Assembly: GCA_043779185.1 (NCBI GenBank)
Contig: JAYWEQ010000122.1
Location: 1-64,000, forward strand
Direction of reading: 5' to 3'
From: JAYWDA01 sp043779185
Lineage (GTDB): Bacteria > Bdellovibrionota > Bdellovibrionia > Bdellovibrionales > Bdellovibrionaceae
DNA length: 64,000 bases
Part shown: positions 27,313-36,991 of the stretch, in pieces
Numbering within the stretch: the first letter of the stretch is position 1
How the letters are laid out: each line of letters starts with the position of its first letter
Notes under the pieces: model-generated
The model's input: only the letters and a program-made list of their open reading frames with translations
Databases searched by the model: none
What the model was told of the DNA's origin: nothing
Made by a program: the position numbers and the translations under genes

Positions 27313-28047
27313 ATGGCGCTTTTTATCGTTCCCTTAACTGGGCCCAAATCTGGCCTTCAAATACTGCTTCATGACGGCTTCATCATCGGTCGAAAGAATG
27401 GCGATTTGATTCTGGAAGAAGACTCTAAGGTCTCAGGAACACACGCGAAAGTTTCAATTGATAACAAAAATCAATTCATTCTGCTGGATCAAAACTCTTC
27501 CAATGGGCTGATTTTAAATCGCAGAAAAGTTAAGAAAGTGGCCTTGATGCCCGGCGTAATTTTCACAGTTGGCCAAACTGAGTTTCGCGTGATTGAGGGC
27601 GACTTGATCCCAAGCGCAAGCCCGTCAGCGGGCCTTCCGCCGCTAGAGGTTCCTGTGCGGCGTGGTCCTTTATCATGGCGAGAAAAAATCACTGAGTTTT
27701 GGGAGCAAAAAGAACCCATGATCGCCGGGCCCTCAGAAGAAAAACCTTTGGCTGCCTTTTCGCCAGCTCTGGTTTTAGATTTTGTTGAAGGCATTCAAGC
27801 GGACCAGAAAATTACTTTAGGCTATGGTCCCCGACAAGCTGGATTTGACCATCTGGATATTGACCTTCAGGATCCAACGATCCCCGACGAGGCCTTTGAG
27901 CTTCGCCCTGGCCCAGGCCTGGTTGAGCTTGTCGATTTAAGTCATGGCCAGGTCTTCATCAATAATGATCCCGCCGGGGTGACCTTTTTGGAAGACGGTG
28001 ACATCATTAGCGTCGGTCAAACAAAAATCAAAGTTAGGTATTTGTGA
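27313..28047 (+). CDS. Protein with two FHA domains
   Basis: 244 residues. N-terminal FHA domain (about 5-95) with the usual GRKNG, S-x-x-H equivalent VSGTHAKV and NSSNGLILN, so it should bind phosphothreonine. A second, degenerate FHA-like unit at 160-244 ends GDIISVGQTKIKVRYL like the first (GVIFTVGQTEFRV), but lacks a clear GR and NG loop. The linker is Pro-rich. The stop overlaps the next gene (GTGA). A Ser/Thr kinase partner is not in this window. Confidence 0.85.
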   Translation: MALFIVPLTGPKSGLQILLHDGFIIGRKNGDLILEEDSKVSGTHAKVSIDNKNQFILLDQNSSNGLILNRRKVKKVALMPGVIFTVGQTEFRVIEGDLIPSASPSAGLPPLEVPVRRGPLSWREKITEFWEQKEPMIAGPSEEKPLAAFSPALVLDFVEGIQADQKITLGYGPRQAGFDHLDIDLQDPTIPDEAFELRPGPGLVELVDLSHGQVFINNDPAGVTFLEDGDIISVGQTKIKVRYL

Positions 28048-28928
28048 ATTTAGAAAAGATGACAATTCCAAAAGTGACAGGTTTTTATAAAAGTTTTGAT
28101 GGCACGCCCATTTACTATGAGGTGCGCGGCGAAGGCGAGCCCATTATCTTTGTTTATGGTATCGCCTGCTTAATGAATCATTGGCACTACCAAATAACGC
28201 ATTTTTCAAAGCACTTTAAAGTGATTTCCTATGATTTGCGCGGCCATCATAAAAGCAATCCCGTCGCAAATTTAGAAAATTTAAACATCGACAGTTTAGC
28301 TCGGGACCTTGTCGGGCTGATTCAAAGCTTAGATTTAAAATCAGCGCATTTAGCTGGCCATAGTTTTGGTGTTCCTGTGATCCTTGAGGCCTACCGGCAA
28401 AATCCCGACGTGGTCAAATCAATGACTTTAATTAATGGCTTTGCGAAAAATCCCATCAAAGGAATATTTGGCCTAGATGTTATTGAGCCCTTTTTTCACT
28501 ACATGAAATCGCAATACGATTTAAATCCCGACCTGTGGAACAATTTGTGGAAAATGGCTGTTTACAATCCTCTGGCGATGCGAATGGCTGCTTTAGCCGG
28601 AGGGTTTAATCTGAAGCTCACCCATTTTAAAGATGTTGAGGTTTATGCTCGAGGTGTTTCGCAAATGGATCTGGGACTGTTTCTTCCCATGTTTGAAGCC
28701 CTGATGAATTTTAATGGCGAAGAAATTCTTGAAACGATTCAAACGCCCACCCTGATTATTTCTGGCGCGGACGACAAGGTCACTCCTAAATCTTTCCAGA
28801 AAGAATTTCATGAGAAAATCAAAGATAGCGAGTTTGTTTCTGTGCCCTATGGTTCGCACTGCACTCAATTAGATTTGCCGGATTACGTGAATTTAAAAAT
28901 GCAGGATTTTATTCTTCGCCACAAATAA
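28044..28928 (+). CDS. Alpha/beta-fold hydrolase
   Basis: 294 residues from the GTG at 28044 that overlaps the FHA gene stop (GTGA); the internal ATG at 28059 is an alternative. Nucleophile elbow AGHSFG, acid in SGADDKVTP and His in GSHCTQLDLP give a full triad, with oxyanion segment FVYGIACLMNHW. No signal peptide. Coupling to the FHA protein suggests a functional pair. Ester, lactone or haloperoxidase-type chemistry cannot be decided. Confidence 0.85.
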   Translation: MNLEKMTIPKVTGFYKSFDGTPIYYEVRGEGEPIIFVYGIACLMNHWHYQITHFSKHFKVISYDLRGHHKSNPVANLENLNIDSLARDLVGLIQSLDLKSAHLAGHSFGVPVILEAYRQNPDVVKSMTLINGFAKNPIKGIFGLDVIEPFFHYMKSQYDLNPDLWNNLWKMAVYNPLAMRMAALAGGFNLKLTHFKDVEVYARGVSQMDLGLFLPMFEALMNFNGEEILETIQTPTLIISGADDKVTPKSFQKEFHEKIKDSEFVSVPYGSHCTQLDLPDYVNLKMQDFILRHK

Positions 28929-28957
28929 AAAAAGCCGCTGACTCAGCGGCTTTTTTT
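28925..28957. terminator. Bidirectional terminator between hydrolase and subtilase
   Basis: Stem AGCCGCTG / CAGCGGCT (28933-28951 region) with a 3-nt ACT loop and A-run before, T-run after. Strong on both strands; it serves the hydrolase (plus) and the subtilase gene (minus). Confidence 0.85.
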
Positions 28958-28975
28958 CATGCTCTTAATTGATCG

Positions 28976-30607
28976 TTATCTGTAGGCAAGCTTTGAAATC
29001 TTGAATCCAAAGTTATTAATAGAATCGTCGCTGGTCAGCTCTAGAGTTGCAGAGTCTCCGTCAATGACAACGGAAAAGCTGTCGTCGTTGCTGCCGCTCA
29101 GTTCTTGAACTACTTTTCCATTTGCATCTTTGATTTTCACAACATCATATTTTGTTTCTGTCGTGAACTTTTCAAAATAAATAGCTATCTGATGTGCACC
29201 CGGCGCACTGACAGCGTATCTTTCGTTCGCCTTGTTGGCGTAAGGATGAGCTGTTTCTACGTTGGCGCTAGTTGTATTCCAATTAGCAGGGTCATTTGCA
29301 TCAGGAGCTGGCATTTGATTCGTTAAAGCAGTAAAGGCATTCGCCATTCCACCGCTTCGAACTTTTCCATGCAGACCTGCAATCGGTTTTGCCGTTGCGA
29401 TGATTCGTGCTTTCAGTTCTAGGGCTGTGATGTTTGGCTCATTTGCAAGTACGAGGGCCGCAATTCCAGTTACGTGCGGAGCTGCCATCGAAGTTCCTGA
29501 CCAAGATTCATATCCGGCTGTCGTAGTTGATACGACATTCACACCTGGAGCTCCGACGTGGACGCTGGTTCTTCCAAAGTTTGAAAAGGATGCCATCGTG
29601 CCTTGATTGTTGACGGCCGCCACAGAAAGAACATTTGGAATTTGATAACTGGCAGGGTAACTTGGGTTGGAATCGTTATTATTTGATTCGTTTCCAGCGG
29701 CTGCGACAAATAAGGCTCCCGCCGCATTCGATCGCTCAATAGCTTGTTTTAGGGTTTCGGAATAACCGCCACCGCCCCAAGAGTTGCTCATGATTTTTGC
29801 GCCCATTTTTGTGGCGTAATCAATAGCCTTCAAAGCGTTTTCTAAATTTCCAGAGCCACCGGCATCAAGAAACTTAACCCCCATAATTCGAACGTCCCAG
29901 TTCACTCCGACGACACCTTTGCCATCATTGCCTTTGGCTCCGATCGTTCCAGAACAGTGGCTTCCGTGACCGTGGTCATCCATCGGATCACCTTTATTAT
30001 TAGCGAAGTCGTAGCCGTGGATATCATCGATGAAACCATTGTTGTCATCATCGACTCCGGCTTTCCCTTTTGCTTCAATTTCATTCGTCCAAACATTGTC
30101 TGCTAAATCTGGGTTGTTCCACAGAATTCCCGTGTCAATCACAGCGACAACAACATTTTTTGATCCCGTTTGGATGTCCCAGGCTTGAACGGCACTGATA
30201 TCAACGCCGACCACTCCTTTATTTCCTTCTGAGTCGGCAGCGCCTGTATTATTCATACCCCACAGCCGGCCTAACATTGGATCGTTTGGAACGCGGTTAA
30301 TATGATAGATAAAATTAGGCTCAGCGATTTCTACATTAGGATTTGCTGATAAGGCCTTGATCGCCGCCTTTTGAATTTCAAAAACAGGGCGCTGAACGAC
30401 AACGATGTTTTGTTCAGGAATTGTGCTCTTGATATGAGCACCCAAGATGCTGCCCAGAGTTCTTACATCTGTAGATAAAGTAGAAAGAGAAGGTTTTAAT
30501 TTTACTACAAATTCTCCTGGTACTGCTTCTGGTTCGTTGGCGTACGCAGTCGCAAGGGATAAAATCCCAACTGCACTCACCAAGGCTCTTCCGATAAGCC
30601 CTCTCAT
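28976..30607 (-). CDS. Exported subtilisin-like serine protease (S8)
   Basis: 543 residues from the ATG at 30605-30607, which has GGAGG 5 nt upstream; the open frame continues to 30688 but lacks such a site. Signal peptide cleaves near AYA/N (residue 23). Inhibitor-I9-like prodomain about 28-105, then catalytic domain with Asp158 (AVIDTG), His214 (HGSH), Asn306 (AAGNE) and Ser373 (SGTSMAAPH). Residues about 445-543 form a C-terminal beta domain of the P/CUB type. It should be secreted or surface-bound. In predatory bacteria secreted proteases are used on prey proteins, but role here is inferred. Confidence 0.93.
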   Translation of the reverse strand: MRGLIGRALVSAVGILSLATAYANEPEAVPGEFVVKLKPSLSTLSTDVRTLGSILGAHIKSTIPEQNIVVVQRPVFEIQKAAIKALSANPNVEIAEPNFIYHINRVPNDPMLGRLWGMNNTGAADSEGNKGVVGVDISAVQAWDIQTGSKNVVVAVIDTGILWNNPDLADNVWTNEIEAKGKAGVDDDNNGFIDDIHGYDFANNKGDPMDDHGHGSHCSGTIGAKGNDGKGVVGVNWDVRIMGVKFLDAGGSGNLENALKAIDYATKMGAKIMSNSWGGGGYSETLKQAIERSNAAGALFVAAAGNESNNNDSNPSYPASYQIPNVLSVAAVNNQGTMASFSNFGRTSVHVGAPGVNVVSTTTAGYESWSGTSMAAPHVTGIAALVLANEPNITALELKARIIATAKPIAGLHGKVRSGGMANAFTALTNQMPAPDANDPANWNTTSANVETAHPYANKANERYAVSAPGAHQIAIYFEKFTTETKYDVVKIKDANGKVVQELSGSNDDSFSVVIDGDSATLELTSDDSINNFGFKISKLAYR

Positions 30608-30716
30608 GAAATCCTCCTTCAAGGTGTTCTGGAACATTCTGTTCCTAGTTCCAAAATGGTACCGGTGAATTTTTGACGTTAATATCACGTAAAATTCAAA
30701 GATGAAAATCTGGACG

Positions 30717-31679
30717 TTAGTTCAGGAATTTAAGGATTTCTTCGGTCACTTGGTCTGTGTTTCCGGGTGACATAATTTTGCCAGCTAGAACATGGTTGGC
30801 AGATTTGATAGAGACCAGCTTCTTTTTTTCTGAACCCAGTTCTTGAAATTTTTCTTTCGCAAGGTCAACGCTGATGGTGTCATCACTTTCAGTGTAAATA
30901 AAAAGTGTCGGAATATGAATTATCGCTAATGAAATTCGACGAACTCCATCGACTAAATTCATCATTTCAGTCAGCGCTCGGCTCGTATAGCGTGTCGTCC
31001 AATATTTTTTTTGCTGATCGTTTTTGGGGATGAATTCATAGTAGGGCCCAATGATCATTCGACTGAAAAGGGGGCCAAAGGGACCCCGTAATAATAAAGA
31101 GCTCGTTTGATGCGGTCTGAAGTTTGGAGAAATTAATATTAAAGCCGCAATGTCTTGAGGATTTTTAGCTTGATAGCGGGAGGCCAAATAAACCGCCAGA
31201 GAGGCCCCCGTTGAAACTCCAACAAGAATAACTTTTTCTCCAATTTTTTTCCCAACCTGAAAGGCCTCTTCGGCATCCAATAAAAGTTTTCGGGTGGTGA
31301 TCGAAGTCGGCCCTTCCGTTCCCAAACCATGGCCGGTCAGCCTGGTCATAAATAAGTTGGCTTTCATTTTAGCTGAAATATTTTCGACGACGGGTGAAAT
31401 TTCTTGGCGAGACGCCGACCAGCCGTGCAGAAAAATAAAGCTTAAATGTGTTTTTTGTTTTGAACTGTCAGCCCAAAATATTTTCTTTTCGGTGCCAGAG
31501 ATGGGGCTGATCATGCGTTCGGAATTCTGAATTTTTTCTTCAAAATCAGCTCCTAGATCAGACAATGGCCGAGTTTGAACCATAGAAAAGGGATAGAAAA
31601 GCGTGATCCCTAAAATGGCAATAGGAACTAAAATAAGAATAAGAAAAAAGATTTTAAAACTAAGCTCCATCTCCAGCAT
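30717..31679 (-). CDS. Membrane-anchored alpha/beta hydrolase (lysophospholipase-like)
   Basis: About 320 residues. The start is uncertain; the ATG at 31679 has AGAGG close upstream and gives a hydrophobic N-terminal span (FKIFFLILILVPIAILGITLF), so it is either anchored or exported. Motifs: FLHGWSASRQE, nucleophile GVSTGA, acid in TESDDTISVDL and His in ANHVL. Starts inside the last codons of sdhB (overlap about 20 nt), so it is expressed with the succinate dehydrogenase operon; no functional link is evident. Confidence 0.82.
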   Translation of the reverse strand: MLEMELSFKIFFLILILVPIAILGITLFYPFSMVQTRPLSDLGADFEEKIQNSERMISPISGTEKKIFWADSSKQKTHLSFIFLHGWSASRQEISPVVENISAKMKANLFMTRLTGHGLGTEGPTSITTRKLLLDAEEAFQVGKKIGEKVILVGVSTGASLAVYLASRYQAKNPQDIAALILISPNFRPHQTSSLLLRGPFGPLFSRMIIGPYYEFIPKNDQQKKYWTTRYTSRALTEMMNLVDGVRRISLAIIHIPTLFIYTESDDTISVDLAKEKFQELGSEKKKLVSIKSANHVLAGKIMSPGNTDQVTEEILKFLN

Positions 31680-32451
31680 GAACCTCTGGCTTTTCATCTA
31701 AGGAAGCCTTTAGATACTCACGATTCATTTTTGCAATGTTCACAAGGCTGATGTCTTTTGGACAAGAGGCCGCGCATGCCCCCGTATTGCTGCAGGCGCC
31801 GAATCCTTCAGCATCCATTTGATCGACCATGCGCAAAGCTCGTCGTTCAGCTTCGGGTTGTCCTTGAGGAAGAAGTAATAGGTGCGTGATTTTTGCTGAG
31901 GTAAAAAGAGCCGCCGACGCGTTTTTGCAAGAGGCCACGCAAGCGCCGCAGCCAATGCACGCCGCCGCTGCAAACGCTTCATCAGAATTGGCTTTTGGAA
32001 CCGCGACTGAATTGGCTTCCGGTGCATTTCCCGTATTTGCAGAAATGTAACCACCCTTTGTCATAATTCGATCAAAGGCCGACCTGTCGCACATTAAATC
32101 CTTGATCACAGGAAAGGCCTTGGCGCGCCAAGGCTCTAGCGTGAGCTGTGCGCCATTTTCAAAGTGCCGCATGTGAAGCTGACAGATTGTCGTGGATTTT
32201 TCGGGACCATGGGCATCGCCATTAATCATAAATCCACAGCTGCCACAAATGCCTTCTCGGCAATCATGATCAAAGGCAATCGGATCTTCACCTTTTGTGA
32301 TCAAGTCTTCGTTAACAGCGTCTAACATTTCTAAAAAAGACGCGTCTGTGGAAATTTCTTTTGCCTGATAAGCTTTAAACTCGCCGCCCGCAGCAGGGCC
32401 TTTTTGTCGCCAAACTTTCAAGGTCAGATTGATATGTTTAGTAGATGACAT
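31660..32451 (-). CDS. sdhB: Succinate dehydrogenase / fumarate reductase iron-sulfur subunit
   Basis: 263 residues. [2Fe-2S] ligands in CREGICGSC and ICQLHM, then CIGCGACVASC ([4Fe-4S]) and CSNTGACAASCPKD ([3Fe-4S]/[4Fe-4S] end). Transfers electrons between SdhA flavin and the quinone site. Third gene of sdhC-sdhA-sdhB (in transcription order). Confidence 0.95.
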   Translation of the reverse strand: MSSTKHINLTLKVWRQKGPAAGGEFKAYQAKEISTDASFLEMLDAVNEDLITKGEDPIAFDHDCREGICGSCGFMINGDAHGPEKSTTICQLHMRHFENGAQLTLEPWRAKAFPVIKDLMCDRSAFDRIMTKGGYISANTGNAPEANSVAVPKANSDEAFAAAACIGCGACVASCKNASAALFTSAKITHLLLLPQGQPEAERRALRMVDQMDAEGFGACSNTGACAASCPKDISLVNIAKMNREYLKASLDEKPEVHAGDGA

Positions 32452-32475
32452 ATTTTTTCTCTCTTATTTTCGCTA

Positions 32476-34389
32476 TTACTTATAGCTACGAGTTGATAGT
32501 TTAATGTTTTCAAAAGTCAGATCTTCTTTGTGAAGCTCAGGGTTTTTTCCGGCGCCCTTCCATTCCCAAGCGGCGACGTAGGCAAACTTTTCGTCATTCC
32601 GAAGGGCTTCACCGTCAACTTGGAATTCATCACGGAAATGACCCCCGCAGGATTCATTTCGATCCAAGGCATCTCGGCACATCAACTCACCAAGTTCAAT
32701 AAAATCAGCCACGCGTCCGGCTTTTTCTAATTCTTGATTCACGAAATTGGCTTCACCGGGAACGCGAACATTGCTCCAAAACTCTTCACGTAATTTTTGA
32801 ATCAATCCAATGGCTTTTTTTAATCCTTCAGCATTGCGACCCATGCCGCAGTATTCCCACATAATTCGGCCAAGCTCTTTATGAAAGCTTTCCACCGAGC
32901 GAGTGCCTTTAATGCTCATCAATTTTTTAATTTCATTTTGAACGCTTTCTGTCGCAGCTTTAAAGGCCTCATGGGTGACAGAAACTTTTTCTGGTTTAGC
33001 GCCGGCAATATAATCACCGACCGTATAAGGAATCACAAAATACCCGTCGGCCAAGCCTTGCATAAGAGCGGAAGCCCCTAATCGATTGGCACCGTGATCA
33101 GAAAAATTGGCTTCACCAGCCACAAACAAACCAGGAACAGTGCTCATTAAATTATAATCCACCCATAATCCGCCCATCGTGTAGTGCGGGGCTGGGTATA
33201 TCCTCATGGGCATTTTATAAGGATTTTCGCCGGTGATTTTTTCATACATTTGAAAAAGATTTCCATAGCGTTCAGAAATGGCATCTTCACCTAAGCGCTT
33301 GATGGCATCGGCAAAGTCTAAATAGACAGCTTGTCCCGTTTCGCCAACACCGTGACCTTCATCAATTCGATACTTGGCTTGCCTTGAAGCGATATCTCGG
33401 GGAGCTAAATTTCCAAAGCTTGGATAAATTCTTTCTAAATAGTAATCTCTTTCGTCTTCTGGAATTTGATCAGCGGGACGCTTGTCGCCTTTTTTCTTCG
33501 GTACCCAAACGCGACCATCATTTCGCAAAGATTCCGACATCAAAGTTAATTTTGACTGATTTTCTCCGTGCACGGGGATGCAGGTCGGATGAATTTGAGT
33601 AAAGCAGGGGTTTGCAAAATATGCCCCGCGCTTGTGCGCTTTCCAGGCGGCTGTGACGGCACAAGCCATCGCATTGGTTGAAAGATAAAAAACATTGGAG
33701 TAACCACCAGAAGCAATCACGACAGCATCGGCCTCGTAACTTTCGATCTCGCCGGTTAAAAGATTCCGCACAATGATTCCGCGCGCTTTTCCATCGATCA
33801 CGACGATATCCAGCATCTCGCGCCGGGTTCTAAGCTCGACGTTGCCTAGGTCTACTTGTCTCATCATGGATTGGTAAGCTCCGTACAAAAGCTGCTGACC
33901 TGTTTGCCCACGAGCATAAAAAGTTCTAGAAACTTGGGCACCACCAAAAGAACGGTTGGCTAATAAACCGCCGTACTCTCGGGCCAAAGGAACGCCTGAA
34001 GCGACGGCTTGATCAATAATTTTAACAGAAAGCTCTGCTAAGCGATAAACATTGGCTTCCCGTGATCTGAAATCTCCACCTTTAATGGTGTCATAAAAAA
34101 GTCGATGGGTGGAATCGCCATCATTTTGGTAATTTTTGGCCGCATTAATTCCGCCCTGGGCTGCCACCGAATGCGCTCGGCGCGGAGATTCATGGACACA
34201 AAAAGCTTTCACTTTATAACCAAGCTCGCCCATGGAAGCTGCTGCACTTGCGCCAGCCAACCCGGTTCCGACAACAATCACAGAGTGTTTCCGTTTGTTG
34301 GCAGGGTTGACCAACTTCATATGGAATTTCTGTTCCGTCCACTTTGATTCGATGGGTCCGTCGGGGACTTTGCTCTCTAATTTAGCCAT
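32476..34389 (-). CDS. sdhA: Succinate dehydrogenase / fumarate reductase flavoprotein subunit
   Basis: 637 residues. FAD fold VVGTGLAGASAA, covalent-FAD histidine context RRAHSVAAQGGINAA, active-site segment THRLFYDTIKGGDF and ARGQTGQQLL, and HGANRLGASALM are those of B-type succinate:quinone reductases (Bacillus and epsilon/delta lineages). Oxidises succinate in the TCA cycle. Located between sdhC and sdhB. Confidence 0.96.
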   Translation of the reverse strand: MAKLESKVPDGPIESKWTEQKFHMKLVNPANKRKHSVIVVGTGLAGASAAASMGELGYKVKAFCVHESPRRAHSVAAQGGINAAKNYQNDGDSTHRLFYDTIKGGDFRSREANVYRLAELSVKIIDQAVASGVPLAREYGGLLANRSFGGAQVSRTFYARGQTGQQLLYGAYQSMMRQVDLGNVELRTRREMLDIVVIDGKARGIIVRNLLTGEIESYEADAVVIASGGYSNVFYLSTNAMACAVTAAWKAHKRGAYFANPCFTQIHPTCIPVHGENQSKLTLMSESLRNDGRVWVPKKKGDKRPADQIPEDERDYYLERIYPSFGNLAPRDIASRQAKYRIDEGHGVGETGQAVYLDFADAIKRLGEDAISERYGNLFQMYEKITGENPYKMPMRIYPAPHYTMGGLWVDYNLMSTVPGLFVAGEANFSDHGANRLGASALMQGLADGYFVIPYTVGDYIAGAKPEKVSVTHEAFKAATESVQNEIKKLMSIKGTRSVESFHKELGRIMWEYCGMGRNAEGLKKAIGLIQKLREEFWSNVRVPGEANFVNQELEKAGRVADFIELGELMCRDALDRNESCGGHFRDEFQVDGEALRNDEKFAYVAAWEWKGAGKNPELHKEDLTFENIKLSTRSYK

Positions 34390-34407
34390 CTGATCCTCAC
34401 TTCTATT

Positions 34408-35067
34408 CTATGCAAAAAAGAAAATGTAAATTGGTTGAGCCATAAATCCGGCGGCGACAATAAGGGAGTAACCGTAACCCGCAAGCTGAATGGGCTTCTG
34501 GTAGGCCGGATGTAAAAGTCCCAAAGACTGAAAAACAGAGCTCACCCCGTGACGAAGGTGCATCGCGATCAGAACTAAAGCCACCAAATACCAAGCGACG
34601 TAGGCTGGCTGCTTAAAAACTTCGACCATCAGTTTAAAAAGATCTCGCATCACAACGCCATCGACCGTCGTTGTATAGTGGGGCCCATATTTAAAAGTGA
34701 TCAGATGAAGGATGATAAAAGCTAAAATGATGGTCCCTTGATAAATCATTGTTTTCGAAGAAAGACTGGCGCCTTTTTCGCGTCCACCTTGCCGAGCATA
34801 TCCCTTGGGACGAGCCGACCAATTTTTAAGTGCTAAAGTGACGCCCAAAAAAACGTGCAAGATAATCGTCGATAAAAGAGCGGCTTCGGCGACATAAATG
34901 ATTTTCCCACTTGTCAGACCATGCCCATAAGAGTTGTAAGCATCAGGGCTTACAAAAATCAGTAAATTTCCCGCCATGTGAGCTAACACAAAGCCCGTCC
35001 AAACAAGCCCAGAAAAACCCATCAAGTACTTCTTGCCAATAGACGAAGTACAAAACTTTGAAAGCAC
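34408..35067 (-). CDS. sdhC: Succinate dehydrogenase cytochrome b558 subunit
   Basis: 219 residues when started at the GTG at 35065-35067, which has AAGGAG with a 6-nt spacer and begins at the conserved LSKFCTSSIGKKYLMGFSG. The open frame runs on upstream without support. Five hydrophobic spans with His residues that can hold two haems, i.e. the single-polypeptide B-type anchor; no sdhD is present or needed. First gene of the sdh operon. Confidence 0.92.
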   Translation of the reverse strand: MLSKFCTSSIGKKYLMGFSGLVWTGFVLAHMAGNLLIFVSPDAYNSYGHGLTSGKIIYVAEAALLSTIILHVFLGVTLALKNWSARPKGYARQGGREKGASLSSKTMIYQGTIILAFIILHLITFKYGPHYTTTVDGVVMRDLFKLMVEVFKQPAYVAWYLVALVLIAMHLRHGVSSVFQSLGLLHPAYQKPIQLAGYGYSLIVAAGFMAQPIYIFFFA

Positions 35068-35233
35068 CGTGTTCTCCTTAGAATTGAGTCTGTTATTAAA
35101 AAATACTCCTGCCATGCTTGCTTGTCCATTTAGGCGCCTGGCTTTCGCGATGAGTTATGTCTATTATTTGGTTTTGTCCTTAAGGCCTGTGATATAAAAT
35201 ATACTTCCACCATGGACCTCAGGAGATTTATCT

Positions 35234-36010
35234 ATGAAAATCTTTGTCTGCCTTAAGCAAGTTCCAGACACTGAAGCTAAAATTAAAATAGCCGCTGACG
35301 GAAGCGGCCTCGACACCTCAGGCATCAAGTGGGTGATGAACCCTTATGATGAATATGCTGTTGAAGAAGCGATCAAGCTTCGTGATAGCCAGCCGGGTTC
35401 GCAAGTTTGGGTGATGTCCTTAGGTCCAAAGGCTCGGGTCGCTGAGGTTTTACGGACCGCTTTAGCGATGGGTGCCGATGAAGGAATCTTGATCAATGCA
35501 CCAGACTCTTTGGATTCTTTCTCGACCGCGAAAGCTTTAGCGACTGTTATTCAACAAGAGGGCGATGCTAAAGTGATTTTTACAGGCAAGCTTGCCATCG
35601 ATGATAATGCCGCTAGCGTCAGTCAAATGGTTGCTGAATTTTTGCAGGCACCTCATGCGACTGTTGTTTCTAAATTTATATATTCGGCCGAAAATATTGT
35701 CGTTGAACGAGACGTCGAGGGTGGATCAAAAGAAGTTTTGCAGTTGATGACCCCGGCCGTTGTGGCTGCGAACAAAGGTTTAAATATGCCTCGGTATGCC
35801 AGCCTGCCGGGAATCATGAAGGCGAAGAAAAAGGTTTTAAAAGAAATTGAGTTTTCAAATTTGGGCGTCAGCTCCACGGATCAAAAAACTAAATATTCGA
35901 ATCTTAGCTTACCGCCAGAAAAGCCGGCCGTTAAATGGCTTCAAGGGGATGCAAAAACTCAAGCGACCGCATTGGTCCAACTGCTTCGTGACGAAGCCAA
36001 AGTTCTGTAA
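35234..36010 (+). CDS. etfB: Electron transfer flavoprotein beta subunit
   Basis: 258 residues. Starts MKIFVCLKQVPDTEAKIKI and contains the EtfB AMP-binding GADEGILIN and the recognition-loop-like region GAPHATVVSK. Together with EtfA passes electrons from acyl-CoA dehydrogenases to the quinone pool. AGGAGATTT lies before the ATG. First gene of a plus-strand run; 166 bp from the divergent sdhC. Confidence 0.95.
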   Translation: MKIFVCLKQVPDTEAKIKIAADGSGLDTSGIKWVMNPYDEYAVEEAIKLRDSQPGSQVWVMSLGPKARVAEVLRTALAMGADEGILINAPDSLDSFSTAKALATVIQQEGDAKVIFTGKLAIDDNAASVSQMVAEFLQAPHATVVSKFIYSAENIVVERDVEGGSKEVLQLMTPAVVAANKGLNMPRYASLPGIMKAKKKVLKEIEFSNLGVSSTDQKTKYSNLSLPPEKPAVKWLQGDAKTQATALVQLLRDEAKVL

Positions 36011-36022
36011 GAGGTAATGATC

Positions 36023-36991
36023 ATGGCAAAAGTTCTTGTTTTTTGCGAAGTTCAAAAAGGTCATCTTAAGCGCTCAAGTCAAGAGCTGCTTCAGGCGGCT
36101 AAAAAATCGGGGTCTGAAACTCACGCCCTTTTTCTAGGAGCCTTAGCAGCTCCAGCCTTAGCCGAAGCGGCACACCATGGGGCCCAAGGCATTCATCACT
36201 TTAAAGAAACTGACTTTGATGCTTACAATTCAGAGCTTTTTTGCAGTGCTTTGGCCGCAGTGACAGAAAAAGTTCAGCCACAAATTATTTTGGCTTCGGC
36301 GTCTTCCTTGGCCAAAGATTTATTTCCGCGTTTGGCCGCTCGATTGCAAACTGGGATCGCTAGCGATTGCATCGAATTAAAAATTCAAGGCGATGCTGTG
36401 ACCGTAAAAAAACCAATGTATTCTGGGAAATGCTTTGCTCGGGTGGACTTTAATAACAGCCCCGTCAAAATCGTTTTAATGCGCGCCAATCAATTACCAG
36501 TAGAAGCCGCCAACAATTCCCAAACAGCTCCAGTGACTGAGCACACCATTGCAAAACCTAGCTTAAAAACTTTAATTAAAGAAATTATTCAAGGGGCCCA
36601 AGAAAAAATGGATCTAACAGAGGCAAATATAATTGTTTCTGGCGGCCGCGGCATGAAAGAGGCCGCTAACTTTAAAATGCTTCACGAATTGGCGGATGTT
36701 TTGGGTGCCACCGTGGGGGCGTCACGGGCCGTTGTCGACATGGGATGGGTTGGGCACGGAATGCAAGTTGGCCAGACGGGCAAGACAGTGGCTCCGACTT
36801 TATATATCGCTGTTGGAATTTCTGGTGCTATTCAACATTTGGCTGGCATGAGTGGCAGCAAAGTCATTGTTGCCATCAACAACGACGCCAGCGCCCCGAT
36901 TTTTCAAAAGGCGACTTACGGGATCGTCGGGGATCTTTTCGAGATTCTTCCCCAGCTAACGGAAGAATTTAAAAAGGCCTTGCATAAATAA
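36023..36991 (+). CDS. etfA: Electron transfer flavoprotein alpha subunit
   Basis: About 322 residues, started at the second ATG (36023) where GAGG is 8 nt upstream; an ATG six bases earlier is possible. FAD-binding C-terminal half with SGGRGMK, GASRAVVDMGW, VGQTGKTVAP and AVGISGAIQH is typical. Partner of EtfB, 12 nt downstream. Confidence 0.95.
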   Translation: MAKVLVFCEVQKGHLKRSSQELLQAAKKSGSETHALFLGALAAPALAEAAHHGAQGIHHFKETDFDAYNSELFCSALAAVTEKVQPQIILASASSLAKDLFPRLAARLQTGIASDCIELKIQGDAVTVKKPMYSGKCFARVDFNNSPVKIVLMRANQLPVEAANNSQTAPVTEHTIAKPSLKTLIKEIIQGAQEKMDLTEANIIVSGGRGMKEAANFKMLHELADVLGATVGASRAVVDMGWVGHGMQVGQTGKTVAPTLYIAVGISGAIQHLAGMSGSKVIVAINNDASAPIFQKATYGIVGDLFEILPQLTEEFKKALHK

